Positions 1-12,222 of a stretch of DNA of 64,000 nt are shown piece after piece. The position numbers and the translations under genes were made by a program. The notes under the pieces are model-generated. The model did not search any database. It worked only from the letters and a program-made list of their open reading frames with translations, and was not told where the DNA came from. Position 1 is the stretch's first letter; each line of letters starts with the position of its first letter. The stretch comes from Hymenoscyphus infarciens (lineage: Eukaryota; Ascomycota; Leotiomycetes; Helotiales; Helotiaceae), in assembly GCA_001414345.1 (NCBI GenBank), contig LLCB01000015.1, forward strand, positions 248,001 through 312,000, read 5' to 3'.

Positions 1-931
1 GGATAGGCTGAATCTGGCGATATGGAAATGGGGCGAGCACCAAAGCATGCGTAACACGGTGCCATGATCGATCCCATCGCACCTGATCATGAACATGTTT
101 TGACTCGCCCTCATCGCCGGCGCCTTTTACCTCGGAGCCTCGAACATGCGATAATTTAGGCTCGATGTGATCGGTGAATAAATTGGCACTCCGGCGAAGT
201 GCGATTTGCTCGCTCTCAGGAAGCACCCCCCATTTCTGACCTGGCGCTGGGAATGCGTCTGCTGGCGTCGCGACGGGCGTTGGTTGCGAGATATCGACGG
301 GACCAAACACGGAATCAAAAACGCGTGCCTGCCGACTCCGCATTCGAGACATGATGGGTCGTCTAGTCTTGAACTGCAAGAAGAGGTTATCGTTTTCCGC
401 CAGGAAATGAGGATATCTCGCGAATCCAATGCATACCGATTTGGGGGCAGTTGCGATTTGAGGTCGGTGTGAATTTCCCTCCAGGCGGAGATGGAGAACC
501 TTGACACGGTGGCACGTGCATGATGGTCAAATTTACCTTTTAGAGCGATAGTTAAATAGCTTTCGGTGAATAAATCCAACGGAGTAGACTATTCCATTGT
601 AAAAACACGTGAAAAGAGGTCCCTTGTTATTTTGATGAAGCTTTTATTGTCCCCTGGGAGCACGGAAGAGCTCAATTGGGTTTCAACCGCCCAAATCTCA
701 AATAACTCTCGTGGCATTATATATATAGCAACCTCTTACAATTACATACAACCTCACGGCAGGTTTTATCCTGGGTATAATATGTTCCCTACCTAAGTAG
801 CAACGCCCAACTAAGCAAAATGAAAAGCAATTGAGCATTGCGATGCTAGCCAAAACTCCGTCCTGTCCTTACCACCGAATTCTAGATGCCCGCAATTCCC
901 AAATATTAAAAAGAAAAACATTAACCGTAAT
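1..931. other. Intergenic, no gene recognised
   Basis: Both strands have open frames up to about 150 codons here. None shows a recognisable domain, and they overlap each other antisense, as chance ORFs do. The last 250 bases are AT-rich and probably belong to the 3' side of the minus-strand gene that follows. A gene truncated by the left edge cannot be excluded. Confidence 0.4.
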
Positions 932-2981
932 TCATATCGACGTGATCCTTCGAGCAGGTGGTTGTTTGCCTCTCGGTCTCATATTTATCACCGACTCCAA
1001 TTCTCGTAACATTCGCGTACTTGCCTCCGCTTTGTCCTTTGTCGACTCTCGTCTCACTCTGTCTTCCTTCATTTTCGTGATTCTCTCTTCCCGTGTTAGT
1101 GTGCTTCTTTGCCTTGGTGGAAACGCAACGGCTTCGAAAATTTCTTCTGCATCTGAAGAGCTTAAATCGATGCTCATACGCGAAGGCGTTTCTCCGTTCA
1201 GTGCCTTGAGAGCATCCATGGTGCCGCCCCCTCCCGATTCTTCAACTGCAGTAAGCCCACCCAATGATAGGGCTGGTGAAAGCATCCCACTCATGGAAGA
1301 TATTCGCTTCTCGTTTCGGTCGATATTTGAGGCAAGTGCATTCTTTCCGTCTTCCCACTCCTGCATCAGGGCCTTTAAATCGATCCCAATCGATTCGTAC
1401 TGCATCATGAGAGTTGTACCAAGTTCCGACACATCTTCCGTCTCGTTTAAGTTTTTGTCAGATTCATCCCGGAGAACATGGAGTTTTGCTTGTAGACCTC
1501 GGATTCCCGTAGACAAAGAATTCAACTTTCGTAGTTGAGCTCGCCAACGCTCGCGGTTGGGAGTTAGAGGCAACTTTGGAGTAGGAGGAACGGGGAAGGC
1601 TATAGAAATTAGTATATAATCATCATCTGTGTTGCAAAGGAATGGCTTACATTCTTCCTCGCTAAGAATACGGTGTAAACGTTGCTCAGCTTTTTCTGTA
1701 ATTGTTGTAATGGCGAGTATCTCCTCGGATGCTGTACCCCAGCGCACAAAGTCCCCCTTGCCACCATGGGCATCCAAAGCCATGAGACAGCATAGCACTA
1801 TCTTCCTGCTCGTGTAGAACCTTGCCGCAAGGATCTTCAAAATACGAACAGATTCGTTGTCCTCGGATTCGACATCACTATGACCTAGCATCGCTTCCGA
1901 GAAATCGGTTTCACTTATGTCGTATATGTCATAGTATTTTTCCAAGTCCATCTCTTCGGTAAAAGGTTTAATAGCTGCGTACGCCTGGTTGTACCGTGGT
2001 ATAACTTCAGAAAAGCAAAGACGGAGTTGCTTTCGAAGTCGAGCACATCTTCTCGTCTGACCTTGGTCGTCCAATCGACTCACAGGTGGCAAAGGGGTGC
2101 TACTAAAAAAAAGGGTTAGTTGGTCATAGCTTTTGTGGAAGGCTTGCCCTAACATTCTGTAGCCACGAGATACGAGCTCCACCTCTTGAATAAGACCCAA
2201 CGCCCCGGCGGCGGCTGAATCAAACTCCTGTCCCTTGGTCACAAATTCCGAGATCTCGACCAGGTTTTGCTGTCGAAGATATTGAAGCCATTGCCTACGA
2301 AAATATGTATAGGAAATTACGACCAGTAGAGTCAGAGTTGCAAGTAAGATGAGTGCGCGCCCAGTGCCAATCGAAGTTTTCCTATCGCCCAAGACCCAGT
2401 TGACCAATAACGCCAACCCAAGTGCAGAACAAATCGTTATGGCCGCGCCGGCAGTCGTGAGAGTGGAAAGCTGGGGTACATCGGGAGATGGGAAGGCGGA
2501 ATCTTTTGATCTGCTTTGGTTCTGTCCCAAGTTCGAGTGGGTGCTAAGAAGCTGTGATGCCACAATGATATATCGGAAGCGCTCTAGAAATCTCGCGTTG
2601 TCTGCCCGGCCCAGTCTTGAGTTCACGGCTTTCTGGGGTATCAAATCAGCAACGGGAGCTGGGGAGGATGGACTTCTCTTACGGAACAAGTCTGGTGGAT
2701 GATTGTTACAGCGCTATTTCGGGGTATGGCCAGTCTTAAAGGTGGAGGGAGTTTACTTCGGAACTTGAGTCGAGATTTCGGTTTACCGCGTGGTGCGAAT
2801 GAGGGACTAGGTGATTTGGGAGAGCCGTTCTCCTGGCTCGGGGTATCGGTCGAGTCGTCTGCGCCCTCACCTAAGAATCGTGTCAGCAAGCCAGAACCTC
2901 CTCCCCGATGCTATTACAATTGATGCGCCTACCTTCGAAATAGTTGGCGAGGGGCGAATCTTCAAAAACAACGGATTCCAT
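932..2981 (-). CDS. INP2: Vezatin-domain protein, Inp2-like peroxisome inheritance factor
   Basis: Five exons on the minus strand: 2981-2933, 2870-2757, 2691-2154, 2102-1651 and 1599-932. The product is 606 residues. The start codon at 2981 opens with MESVVFEDSPLANYFEG, which fits the N-terminus I remember for fungal vezatin-like proteins, so it was preferred to the downstream ATG at 2889. Two hydrophobic segments lie near residues 137-156 and 166-185. The segment RGYRISTPLPPVSR, restored by removing a 51-nt intron with a CTAAC branch site, matches the fungal vezatin/myosin-binding domain. The C-terminal third is charged and helical. In yeast, Inp2 is an integral peroxisomal membrane protein that binds the class V myosin so that peroxisomes move into the bud; in hyphae a role in peroxisome transport is inferred. 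Introns are 62, 65, 51 and 51 nt, and two of them preserve the frame, so a naive ORF reading would include them. The family call rests on remembered conservation, not an alignment. Confidence 0.72.
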
Positions 2982-3987
2982 GGGATGTCGGGGGTTATCT
3001 TAGGGAGCTGTTGGCCATTTCCGATTGTTGAAAAGGGCGAGCGAGGCGAGGCGAGGCGAGGCTGAGCTGGTGGGATTACGGTTCAGTACTTGTTGGCAGA
3101 AAGCAGAAAGGATTAGGGTGGATTGAATGGCGCGTGGAGGAAGCAGAAGTTGAATTATTATTACGATTTACGAAGGTGGATGGGATGGTGTTGTTGAACA
3201 AGTGAGGTGAGGTGGTCTCCTAGCTAGAGCCGCGTTCACCTCATCCCGTCGCCCTCAAGGTTCGTCATTTCCGTAGCGGCGTCGGGTGATTTTTGGTGGA
3301 TATTTGCCTAGGTGGGCTGGTGCCACGGACTGTCACAACAACAAGGGGCAAACAAGGGCAAACAAGGGGTCAAGATTAAACCAATTCCAGAAGGCGGAGA
3401 AGCTCATGCAAGGATATTGAGGGCAATCTTTTGTTTTGCTTTCGTCCAAAAAGTTTCACTAAAAGTCGTCGTTGCCAGTTGCTTTGCCCTCACTGGTGTT
3501 AAAGGGGCGAGCCACACGCGTAGCCGCACTAGCTAGGTAGATGCACCTGTCGGTAGTCGGTAGTCGACCACTTGGATCGAGTCCAAGAGCCTCAAACTGT
3601 TTCTGCTTTCGAAATGTTTAGCATCATTTTCAGCCAGAGCTTCTCCGTCGACCGAGCACCTTCGTTCACCTAGGCTATCGTTGGGCACCTACAGTATCAA
3701 AACAAGTAAACGCGCCCTCGAGTTGTTTCGTCAAAGACAACCCCTGAGCTCGTAAGGATGCATCATTTGGAGTTCGAAAAAGCAACTTGAGAAGAGTTTC
3801 GATCCGAGCCTCCCTAGATTTGGCTGTGCCGTTTGACATTTTGTTGGCCTTTGTTGGCAGTATCTGATACAGTGTCTTGGTGATAGTTCACGGTCTTCGT
3901 CTCTTCCCTTGAAAACCCGTCGATTCTTGATCACGAACACAATTCCATGCTTTCTTTCCGCTCCGGTCGAATAGCCCTAGCTAAGTA

Positions 3988-4157
3988 CAGTAAAATCTCG
4001 TTGCAAAGGATAATGACGGTTCCAAAACCTTAAGGATATATGTGAGGCTATCCTTATGTCAAGGTCGATTTGGGTGTGGGGAAAAATCGGGCCAGATATT
4101 GTAAGGATTTACTGGGATTGTCCTTATATCGAGTATCCTTGTAACGAGATTTTACTG
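3988..4157. mobile_element. MITE-like element with 24-25 bp terminal inverted repeats
   Basis: The 170-bp element starts with CAGTAAAATCTCGTTGCAAA and ends with the near-exact reverse complement, finishing in CGAGATTTTACTG. The two arms differ by one or two positions. The left flank is TA (3986-3987) and the right flank is CA. This suggests a TA target duplication with one mutated copy, as made by Tc1/mariner or pogo-like transposases. There is no coding capacity, so it would be a non-autonomous copy. Internal CCTTAT and TATCC words partly echo the ends. Confidence 0.75.
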
Positions 4158-4359
4158 CATGCTGGAAGAAATGCAAATTCTAGCTGCTGAACCTATAGTT
4201 GCAAAACTAATTGTTTCGAGCCATCGTGAAGTGTATCGTGGCTATGGGTAACCATCTGCGTGGCTCGTACCCGTATCCGCCGATACCCTGTCATGCATGA
4301 TGATCTCGTGTTTTAACTACGTAGCTATAGTACCATTATTTACTAGGAGTTCTTTGCAT

Positions 4360-4603
4360 CCTCCTCGTGTACGAGACAACCGTCCGATTTTAGTACATCC
4401 TATACTGTTACTAACTATTCACAATAAAACTACAACAACATATCTGAAAGTTTTAATTATTGCTTTCAAGATTAATTAGCTTCTTAAGAATCCACTGGAG
4501 TTTATTTCGTATTTTTGCTCCTATCTTAAGGCTCAACGAGGTGTTCAGTGTTTTAGGCACATGCCTGTACTAAAATCGGACGGTTGTCTCGTACACGAGG
4601 AGG
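4360..4603. mobile_element. MITE-like element with 38-bp terminal inverted repeats
   Basis: Positions 4360-4397 (starting CCTCCTCGTGTACGAGACAA) are repeated as a perfect reverse complement at 4566-4603. The arms flank about 170 bp of AT-rich DNA without coding capacity. CAT flanks both outer ends and may be a 3-bp target duplication. Perfect 38-bp arms point to a recent insertion or to a selected hairpin. The superfamily is unknown. Confidence 0.8.
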
Positions 4604-6700
4604 CATCCAAGACAATTATTCAGGTTTCCATACGGGATATCACAGCGCACTGTTCGTTGGTTCATCTAATTGACTGCGAGCTCCATGATTTAAAGCTGCT
4701 ACCTGGCTAGGTTATCTGATCTTTTGTCAATAGTTAGAAACACGCGTTAGCATCTGTGTAAGATATCAGGCCTTTGCTAAGCATTGCCCAAAAAATTTGA
4801 GATAATTCAGAAATATTAGTCAGAACATTGAGAAGCACTTTTTCTGAAACTCTAAGAGTTCCTCAAGTAATGATATAGAAGGCTGCCGGAGAACAAGAAG
4901 CAATCCTCTCACGGAAGCTTCGGCCGAGAATGATTGCTTGCAATAGAAAAGCTCGCTTTATCCGTGATCTTCTCAGTCTTGATTATCATAAGGCCACTCC
5001 TCCGGCAAATCTTACCCCTTCAATTGCCTATAGCTATTTTCGATTTTCGCAACCAAACCTGATCTTGAAGGTTGTTGGTTTGAATATCACATCGTTATTT
5101 CCTCCTTGATCATCTGAGATACATGATTAGAATAGATTAGGCTCCAGAATAAAAGTTTCTGTTCTTGAAGCTGGAGCGTTCCTTCAATTTGGCACGTCGA
5201 CAAGACAAAATTAGCAGGAGAGAGAACTCTTAACGAACCCCCTGCATCCTGTTTCCCACCTTCACAGAAAAGCATGGAAATCCAAGAGAAAGGGAAAATT
5301 CCTGCAGCCGTGGAGAAGTTGCAACACATGCCGCTTTGGGCATTTCTTTAATTCCAAATATGAAATCGGGATTTGTTTAACATCGGGCTTTGTTCCAAGT
5401 GCTCAATGTGGCTTGCCAAAGACTTTCACTGTTGGTCTAGAGAAGCATAAAATACGAGCAGCAAGCAAGTCTCTTCGCGTATTTTAACTTCTTCAGCCCT
5501 AGTAACAGCTGTTAGTTCAGATAAGGCTGAAAGGGAAAACTGAAAGCTCAAGTTTCTATTCTTCGGAAGCGGCTCAGCCAAGGTTCGCCGCGGGAAGTCG
5601 CTTACAAACGCTTGGAAAGCCAACTGATTACCTACTCCCCATGCTCTGGACGGATTACTATCCTGTCATATATGTTTTCAATGACGATGCCAACACGTTG
5701 CACTTCGTGATCTCGTTTTCTTCCTCTGAAAAGGAAAAACATAGCGTTCTGACATACTCTTAATAATCATATATGAAGGGGTACCAAGTACTCCGTAAAA
5801 AAAATCTTGTATTGCGGAAAAAGGGAAGAAGATCACAGTCAGCAACGATGAGCCACACGCAAACTTGTGTTCCGGGCACCCCTGCTATCGTCGTACAACT
5901 TTTTTCCGGGCCAGTATTATCCCCTGTTGTTCTCCAGCCACAAGCCACATCGCTAAACATCCTCCGCCGAATTTCCATTAAGCTTCATTCGCTTGAAAAT
6001 ACACTCCCCCCTCCCATTTCACGAAGTGTTCCTCAGGACATGAGATCCTTTTGCGGGTGGATTCTTCTACATCTCTGCTCACCGTATTCTTGCTGCGCAA
6101 TCTTCCGTATACCCCTTGTCAAAATGGAACCACGCTCGTTACCTCTAACGGTCTTCGGCCGTCTTCTTCAAAATCATGGGTTAGGATTGGTTTCGGAGAA
6201 ATATCATCTCCTACTTACTTTTTCTTTCTGGCAGCCCTAATTATCAGTAGGCAATTCCTCTTACTATATGACTCAAGTGAGAACCTTCCAGCTGGGTATG
6301 GAAACCCTTGGATCCCCAGGCATTCAAAGTCAGCGATGCTCAAATTTTTATCTGAATACCATCACACCTATCAGAACTTATGGCCCCCTCGGTAGTTTGA
6401 GCTGAATCTCCTCTTGTATCCATCCTTCTTCAATATCCACACAATCCGTGTGATCAATGTCATGTTTGAGAGTACGAAACTCGGAATACTTATACTTCAC
6501 TCTCGTCGTCAATCATCTATCTCAATCATCAACTTCACAACATCACAACATCACAACATTCTCAATCATCTCAATCACTTCAATCATATTTCCATTGAAC
6601 ATCTTTGCTTCGCTATCATAACATTTACCTTCTCTCAATTGTCATCAGTCTTCACGCCTGCACCGGCAGCTATCTACTCTATCATCAACCTATACACACA

Positions 6701-7604
6701 ATGTCTCGCCAATCCGGATCATCCAAGCATCGTTCTCACTACTCCTCTAAACATGCGGAGACAAACAATGAGGACTTAGTCGAGCAAGTAAAAAGTATCA
6801 CCACCTTGCTTTACGAAGTTGCTTCTTATCGTTCACACGAATGGGAGACTTATGTTCCCTCTGCTCGTTCTGCAATGGCAGCTCTTGACAGAATTCACTT
6901 CTTTCGGGATCCTCAACGTTTTCCAGAACAAGTCTGGATAATACAGGGACTTCAAAACTACGCGTTTCATGATGCAGATTCTGGGTGTATTAGAGATGTG
7001 ACTGAGTTTTGTCAAACCTCGTGGCTTCGAATCCTGCGAAACTTCCCAGAAAATGAGCAGGTTCTTTTGGGTAAGTTGCAAATCTTTCAGAATTTCCTTG
7101 GAATATACCAGCTGAAAAAAATGACTATAGGTTTGGCATCAAACTGGCTACAGAGAGCCCAGGCCACCATCTCACAAATCCACCAGGAAGAGGAAGAAGG
7201 TAAGCACTCAAGGCATTGATTACCATTACACTCTCTGACAACAACACAGGGTCTGACCCCAGACGCCAAGGGCCACTCTATGTTGAGGCTCGAGGATATC
7301 TACAACCTGCTGTAGATTTCTATGCACGAGCAGTGAGAGCAGCGGATGCTGCAGGATCTACGACGGGCGATCTCTTGTCTTCTGTAAGCTTATAGAATCT
7401 CAGTCACAAATCTAATATCATTCTTACAAATAATAGGCCGCTGAGTCACAAATGTCATTGGGAAATGTGACTGCTCCTCCCGGAGATGAACGTTATTTCC
7501 ATCAAGCCATTCGATTCTTGCGCCGTGCTGAGGCCATGCCAGGATACCAACTTTCGGTTTACATGCAAGAATACCTCAACGACTACGGACGCTATGTTTC
7601 TTAA
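6701..7604 (+). CDS. Unrecognised small fungal protein (246 aa, four exons)
   Basis: Four exons, 6701-7070, 7131-7199, 7250-7383 and 7437-7604, close in phase to give 246 residues. The introns of 60, 50 and 53 nt have clean GTAAGT/GTAAGC donors and TAG or CAG acceptors, which is strong evidence that this is a real gene and not a chance ORF. The start ATG at 6701 opens MSRQSGSSKHRS, a basic serine-rich head. The rest is soluble and looks helical, with alanine-rich amphipathic stretches such as ARGYLQPAVDFYARAVRAAD and AIRFLRRAEAMPGYQLSVYM. It has no signal peptide, membrane segment or cysteine cluster. I do not recognise a domain; the C-terminal half has a vaguely TPR-like or helical-bundle appearance. 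It sits alone in repeat-rich DNA between two gene deserts, a typical place for a lineage-specific accessory gene. Function unknown. Confidence 0.75.
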
Positions 7605-8831
7605 AACATGCCCTAGAGCTCTTTCTTTCGCTAGGGGTTGCGTGGCGAAGCATTGCGAGGAGTTTGCATATTGTTCGGTGTTATCATTGCTCGGAGTTGC
7701 ATCTTGAATTTTCGTTGTTGCATTTTCATTTTTGGGCATTTTCCTTTGCATTTGTATTTGCATTTTGGGAAGTAGGATGATGGTCTGTTTTGAGAATACA
7801 TGAGGATTTGGGCATAGCGATTCGGTTTTGTTTTGTTTTCGCTTCTCTCAACCTGTTTTACTACACACTTTCAGTTTTTCATTTCTGGCTAGACCACGTT
7901 CTTTTGGAATTTTGAGCTTTCTTGGATGCTGGATTCATCATTGCGTGTATTGTTAGAAACTTCGTCCCGTTGAATCAAATTTTTATCAACCAATTCAATT
8001 GTTACATTCCGTGAAAACATCTAAAAAGACAGGGGGGGCTTTGGGAAGGAGAACAGGTCAAAAAGCACTAGAAGCTAGAATATCCCCTATAGCTTAACCC
8101 CCCTATACAATATTTAACCAAGATTATTCTTAACTTCTCACGACATTCTCAAGGTACCCATGTGGCAGGACGTTAAACTTCAGGGGGGTTGCTGCAGATC
8201 TGCACCAATTCTATTCCTTGAATACCCCAGATCGGCCCTTCAAAAGACCTCCCGCGACCCAGGAAACATGATGATGGGAATGCAACCTTGTCTCCTCAGC
8301 CACCACAGCCGCTCGTGGCAGCGGCAGCGGGCTTGACCGCTACGGGCAGTCAACATCCAGACCCCAAACCATAAGTATCTGATGTGTGTTTGTTCCATGC
8401 AAATTGATTACTGTCAGATATGCAGGCGCGGGAACGTTAAAAAGACACGTGTGTGTGGATTTCGAGCTGTAAGCCCAGTTAGGATATTGTGGTGGTCGTG
8501 TCGCTTGTAGCCAGGCGCTTAAAGGAATTGGACAATTAGAGAATAATGATGAAGGGAAATTGGCCGGTTTTAGCAAATGTCAGGTAGTTCTTTGGTTTAT
8601 ATCATATCAAAAAGTATTCATTCAAAAAATCAAGTCAATTTAATTTGCGTGAAAGTTCCAGTTGTTTTCTGGCAGGAGGCTCTTCCATAGATCGGAACAT
8701 CTAATTTTCCGTAAACAAGGGTTAACCTCACATCATCTCACCCACGCGCCAAACGCCTTCAGCCTCACCATTACACTTACACCACTGACCTCATAACACC
8801 AAGATTCAAGTGACATAGAGTCGCAGCAGCC
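7605..8831. other. Intergenic, nothing identified
   Basis: This holds the 3' region of the preceding gene and the promoter side of EMC6. Open frames of 70-100 codons on both strands show no domain. A short G-run near 8032 and poly-pyrimidine patches are present. No tRNA or repeat was recognised. Confidence 0.4.
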
Positions 8832-9416
8832 ATGTTATCTGAAAGAGAAATGCAAATCAGCCCCATCGTGCAGGACTCGGTTATGCACAATACGAAGGTC
8901 AGTTCGTTCGGTTCCCCTTCTGGCGAAACATGACGGGAATAGCCTCAACTTTTCTATTCTGCATATCTTCTCTATTGCACTTTCGTCCGGCCCCCAAGCA
9001 TATGTTGTCAGATAGTTACCATATGATAGTCTGCGAATCATCGCCTTGTGGCAGCCTATTTGCGATGATTATTGGCATCTTTACGACCTCTTTCAATTGC
9101 ACGTAGAGCTAACCCCATCTATCTTACACAGACTCTCACGACCCTCCATAATCTCACCGCTTCCCTCTTTGGTGTAGGCGCCGGCATCCTCGGCCTGGAA
9201 TCATACCCAGGGTTTATCTTCTATATCATCTTCACTCTCATCACATCTGCTCTGGTCTACGGCTTACGGGTACGACCCGCCGCGATACAGGATGGCAAAG
9301 GCGGCATAGAACGATACTTCCAAGGTAGCATGGAGCTTTGGACGGGGGGACTGGTAGAGGGGCTGAGTGGCTTCGTGTTGACTTGGACACTCTTCTACGG
9401 ACTGGTCAGAGCATGA
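8832..9416 (+). CDS. EMC6: ER membrane protein complex subunit 6
   Basis: Two exons, 8832-8897 and 9132-9416, give 116 residues, the usual size of EMC6. Exon 1 encodes MLSEREMQISPIVQDSVMHN, matching the cytosolic head of fungal EMC6. The acceptor at 9131 (TTACACAG after GCTAACC) joins it to TLTTLHNLTASLFG in frame. Downstream come the hydrophobic segments GVGAGILGLESYPGFIFYI and IFTLITSALVYGL, and the C-terminal membrane segment with FVLTWTLFYGLVRA, the family signature. EMC6 is a core subunit of the ER insertase that places moderately hydrophobic and tail-anchored segments in the membrane. The intron of 234 nt is long for this window. A TTG-initiated reading through from 9072 would replace the conserved head and is rejected. 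Confidence 0.9.
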
Positions 9417-11863
9417 ATAAGGAATACCCATGATGAGCGTCGACAAGGCCCAACGTGTCACAATAAGAGGTCCTGGTGGATATGGAAACGAGACCAGAAA
9501 GTTGTTTGTACGAATATGATGATGGCAGCATGGCGTTGGGGCGCGGGCGCGGGATGATTTGGCGTTAAACAACACATACACCAGGCCGAATTGTCGGAAA
9601 TGTGATGGGAAAGGTCGGCAATCCTCCCGACGGCATTGGGCAATTGGAGGGGCAGGTCGGGAGGCAATTCGTGGATGCCGGCATTGTCTTCTCTGTAACT
9701 CTATCGGAAACAACGGTTCCTTGATCAGCTGTGCCTCTTGCCAGCCACGGATGCAACTCATTGTGAGGCTCAACCTTCGGCAATGAAACTTTTTGGGCAA
9801 CGTTCATGTGTAGAAATGGCAAGATGCCTTGCCTATGTTTAACATTGTTTACAGATTCTTCTAGATTCCATCGTTTTCTGTTCCTGTCTGTCTCTCATCT
9901 CAATCTTGGCTTTCCCCCAATCCTACACAATGCAACGTCTCCCTTGTTCTTCCTCAGTTATGATGTATGTCTGCGCTCTACTAGGCAACAGCCCAAACTC
10001 AATTCAATTCGTGTTCTTCCTACGGCGCTCACAGCGGAGTCGAGGATTCATCTCTCATGCCATTATTGGTTCGTTATCTGCACATCTTAGAATGAATTTG
10101 CCTCCGGGGTTTTTGCCACTTGATGATTACAAGATTGTGTAAGGTTTTAAAGTTTGATCAAGCTTTTGCTGTTCAACTCCTTCAGAGCGTTCTTGTCATC
10201 TAGGAGATCAACGGTGGTCTAGTTACACGTTGAAGGCGGCAATTAGTAACCACCTGAAACTCGACAGTCCTGTCATCGTTCATCCCATTCCCAACTATTT
10301 TGAGAAAGAAATTAATTCTCCTCGTTTCCCCTCCCACCAAACCTCCTTCCAGCCCCATTTTCAGCCCCATATCCAAATGCCGTTGCCACAAACCCAAAAT
10401 ACCTTTCCACAACTACCGTTCGAATTTTCTCCAATCATTGGGATTCCATCGACCCGACCGTTGGTATTCGGCACATTTTTGTAGCCACATACCACTTTTC
10501 AATTGATGAGTAGCGTTGTGCTTATTAAGGGGCCTGCTTCCCACCAGGGCTAATCCTTTCTGCCTCCCATTTACCTATTCTGAAACCGGTAGCCAAGAAA
10601 TTTTTCAATGGGCGAATCTTTTTCAAGTGTTGGTATTCCTAAAGGTATGGAAAACTTCAAACTTGCTGCGATTTCAGAAATATGAGGTGGCGTGTTGATT
10701 CCAGAAAGAGTGTGTAACCCCCTCTGCCCACTGGAAGGAATTTAAGCGAGAGGATGTACCACGCGAGTGCCACGCGGAAATTCTGCGACAGTTTTAGGCG
10801 GTAAGGCTATGAATGGGATTTGTTTCTTTTTCTCTTTTGTCTGTCCTGTGGGAAGCAGGATTTGGCGGCCTTGGCGTGGTGTGTCGGGTCCGCAGTAGGG
10901 TTTCAATCTGTTGTTTGTTTTGGCTTTCCTCTTGTCTCTCGGTATTCCCGTATTTCGGGTTTAAGTTTTCCTGGGGTTGCGGCGGAGTTTAGAGGGGTGC
11001 TGCATTGGGGTACGAATGAGGCTGAGGTTACGAGATGGTTGGAGTCATGGGTTTTAGGAATAAGTTGGTGCTGGTATAGGCTTGTAGCTAGTGTTGGGTT
11101 TCATTGTTTTGAGTATGAGTGGCTTTCCTCATCTTCTTATTTTGTGGAGCTGAGGACCATTCTTACGACCCGTGAAGAAGGGTCTTCTATTCTCAGATGA
11201 TCTTGAATACGGCATCTAGTGTTGTTCGTATGGATCCAAGTTGAGCATGCAGAGTGCTGAAGAGCCGAAAGCTGAGAGGCTCTAAGGGCCGATGCACACG
11301 GCACTTCCCAGATTGTTTACTTCGTAGTAGATCCAAACAGATCAAGAGCCTCGAAAGCGTTGATCGTTGACTCAGCTTACTAAGGACTTGCCTGGAAGCA
11401 CGAGATTGTCTTCTGGAGATATTGATATCTTTTGTTGTCCAGGATATCAGTTGTTCAACCGATCTTAGTGTTGGTAAGGCATATTCTTAATGCGTTCTTT
11501 CGTCTATTACTTTACTTGGTAACTCGCAGCAGCTTAAGACATTCGTCGTCAAAATTCGAGACCGAACCTTTTTATTTAAAAAGTCCTGCTGAAAGAATGT
11601 AAGATTGCGACTTTGCAAAACAGCTCTCAGATGCACCACCATAGTCATTTATTGAGTTTCAGCTCAAGGTACTACTCAACTTAAGTAGTTAGTTCCTGAA
11701 GAATTCTAAGCCTAAAGAGACCAGATTCTTAACTCTCTTTAATTTCGCATAATCCACAAGGAGCATATTTCATAGCTATCTTTCATGTCAGACTTGATTT
11801 ACGACACCCCTGGTGTTCTGAATAGTTTAATCCCAACAACTTGCCTTTACCTGTGTATTGAAT

Positions 11864-12165
11864 GAGTAGAGTAGAGTAGAGCAATTGTCTGTTACTATAC
11901 TCTACTCGACCAATTTCAAGTCCTACTCTACTCAGCTCTGAGTTACTCAAAATAACTTAGAATAATCTAAGCCGATACGGACCAACACGGGCGGAGTGCC
12001 CGGGGTGTTATAGGAGCACTTGGCTGAGCCAGAACACAATAAACTATCGGCATTCCAAGCTAAAGAATATAAACATATTACTCTTTCTAGCTACAGTGAG
12101 TTACTCCAAGTGATAGAATTCTATTCTCTCCTACTCTGCTCTTGAGTAGCTCTGGGTTACTCAAG
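11864..12165. repeat. Cluster of GAGTAG / CTACTC repeats
   Basis: A short tandem run of TAGAG at 11866-11881 is followed by scattered direct and inverted copies of CTACTC, GAGTAG and GGTTACTC over 300 bp. Because both orientations occur, the segment could fold on itself. It lies just upstream of the MITE-like element at 12223. Origin unknown; a decayed foldback element is plausible. Confidence 0.5.
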
Positions 12166-12222
12166 TAAACAAGCAATTTATGAGTACATTGTTGCCTTCT
12201 ATGCACAATGGTATACCCCTTC

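Larger units (their letters stand above)
2982..6700. other. Gene-poor, repeat-bearing intergenic block
   Basis: No gene could be supported in these 3.7 kb. The block contains a short run of GCGAG units near 3033-3062, imperfect GGCAAACAAG units near 3345-3371 and two inverted-repeat elements listed separately. Open frames at 5087-5329 (minus), 5426-5623 (minus) and 5773-6240 (plus, 155 codons) show no domain I recognise. The last 250 bases are rich in CATCA and CACAA runs typical of a fungal 5' leader ahead of the gene starting at 6701. Confidence 0.5.

Noticed and set aside
127..579. 150-codon minus-strand frame near the left edge
   Set aside because: It begins at a non-ATG codon, overlaps an antisense frame and shows no family features; kept only as intergenic.
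831..1538. 235-codon plus-strand frame
   Set aside because: Antisense to the well-supported last exon of the vezatin-like gene.
5773..6240. 155-codon plus-strand frame
   Set aside because: Compositionally odd, with no domain, no introns and no neighbouring support in a repeat-rich block.
10820..11200. 126-codon plus-strand frame rich in Ser, Trp and Phe
   Set aside because: Residue composition looks like translated spacer; no homologous family recalled.
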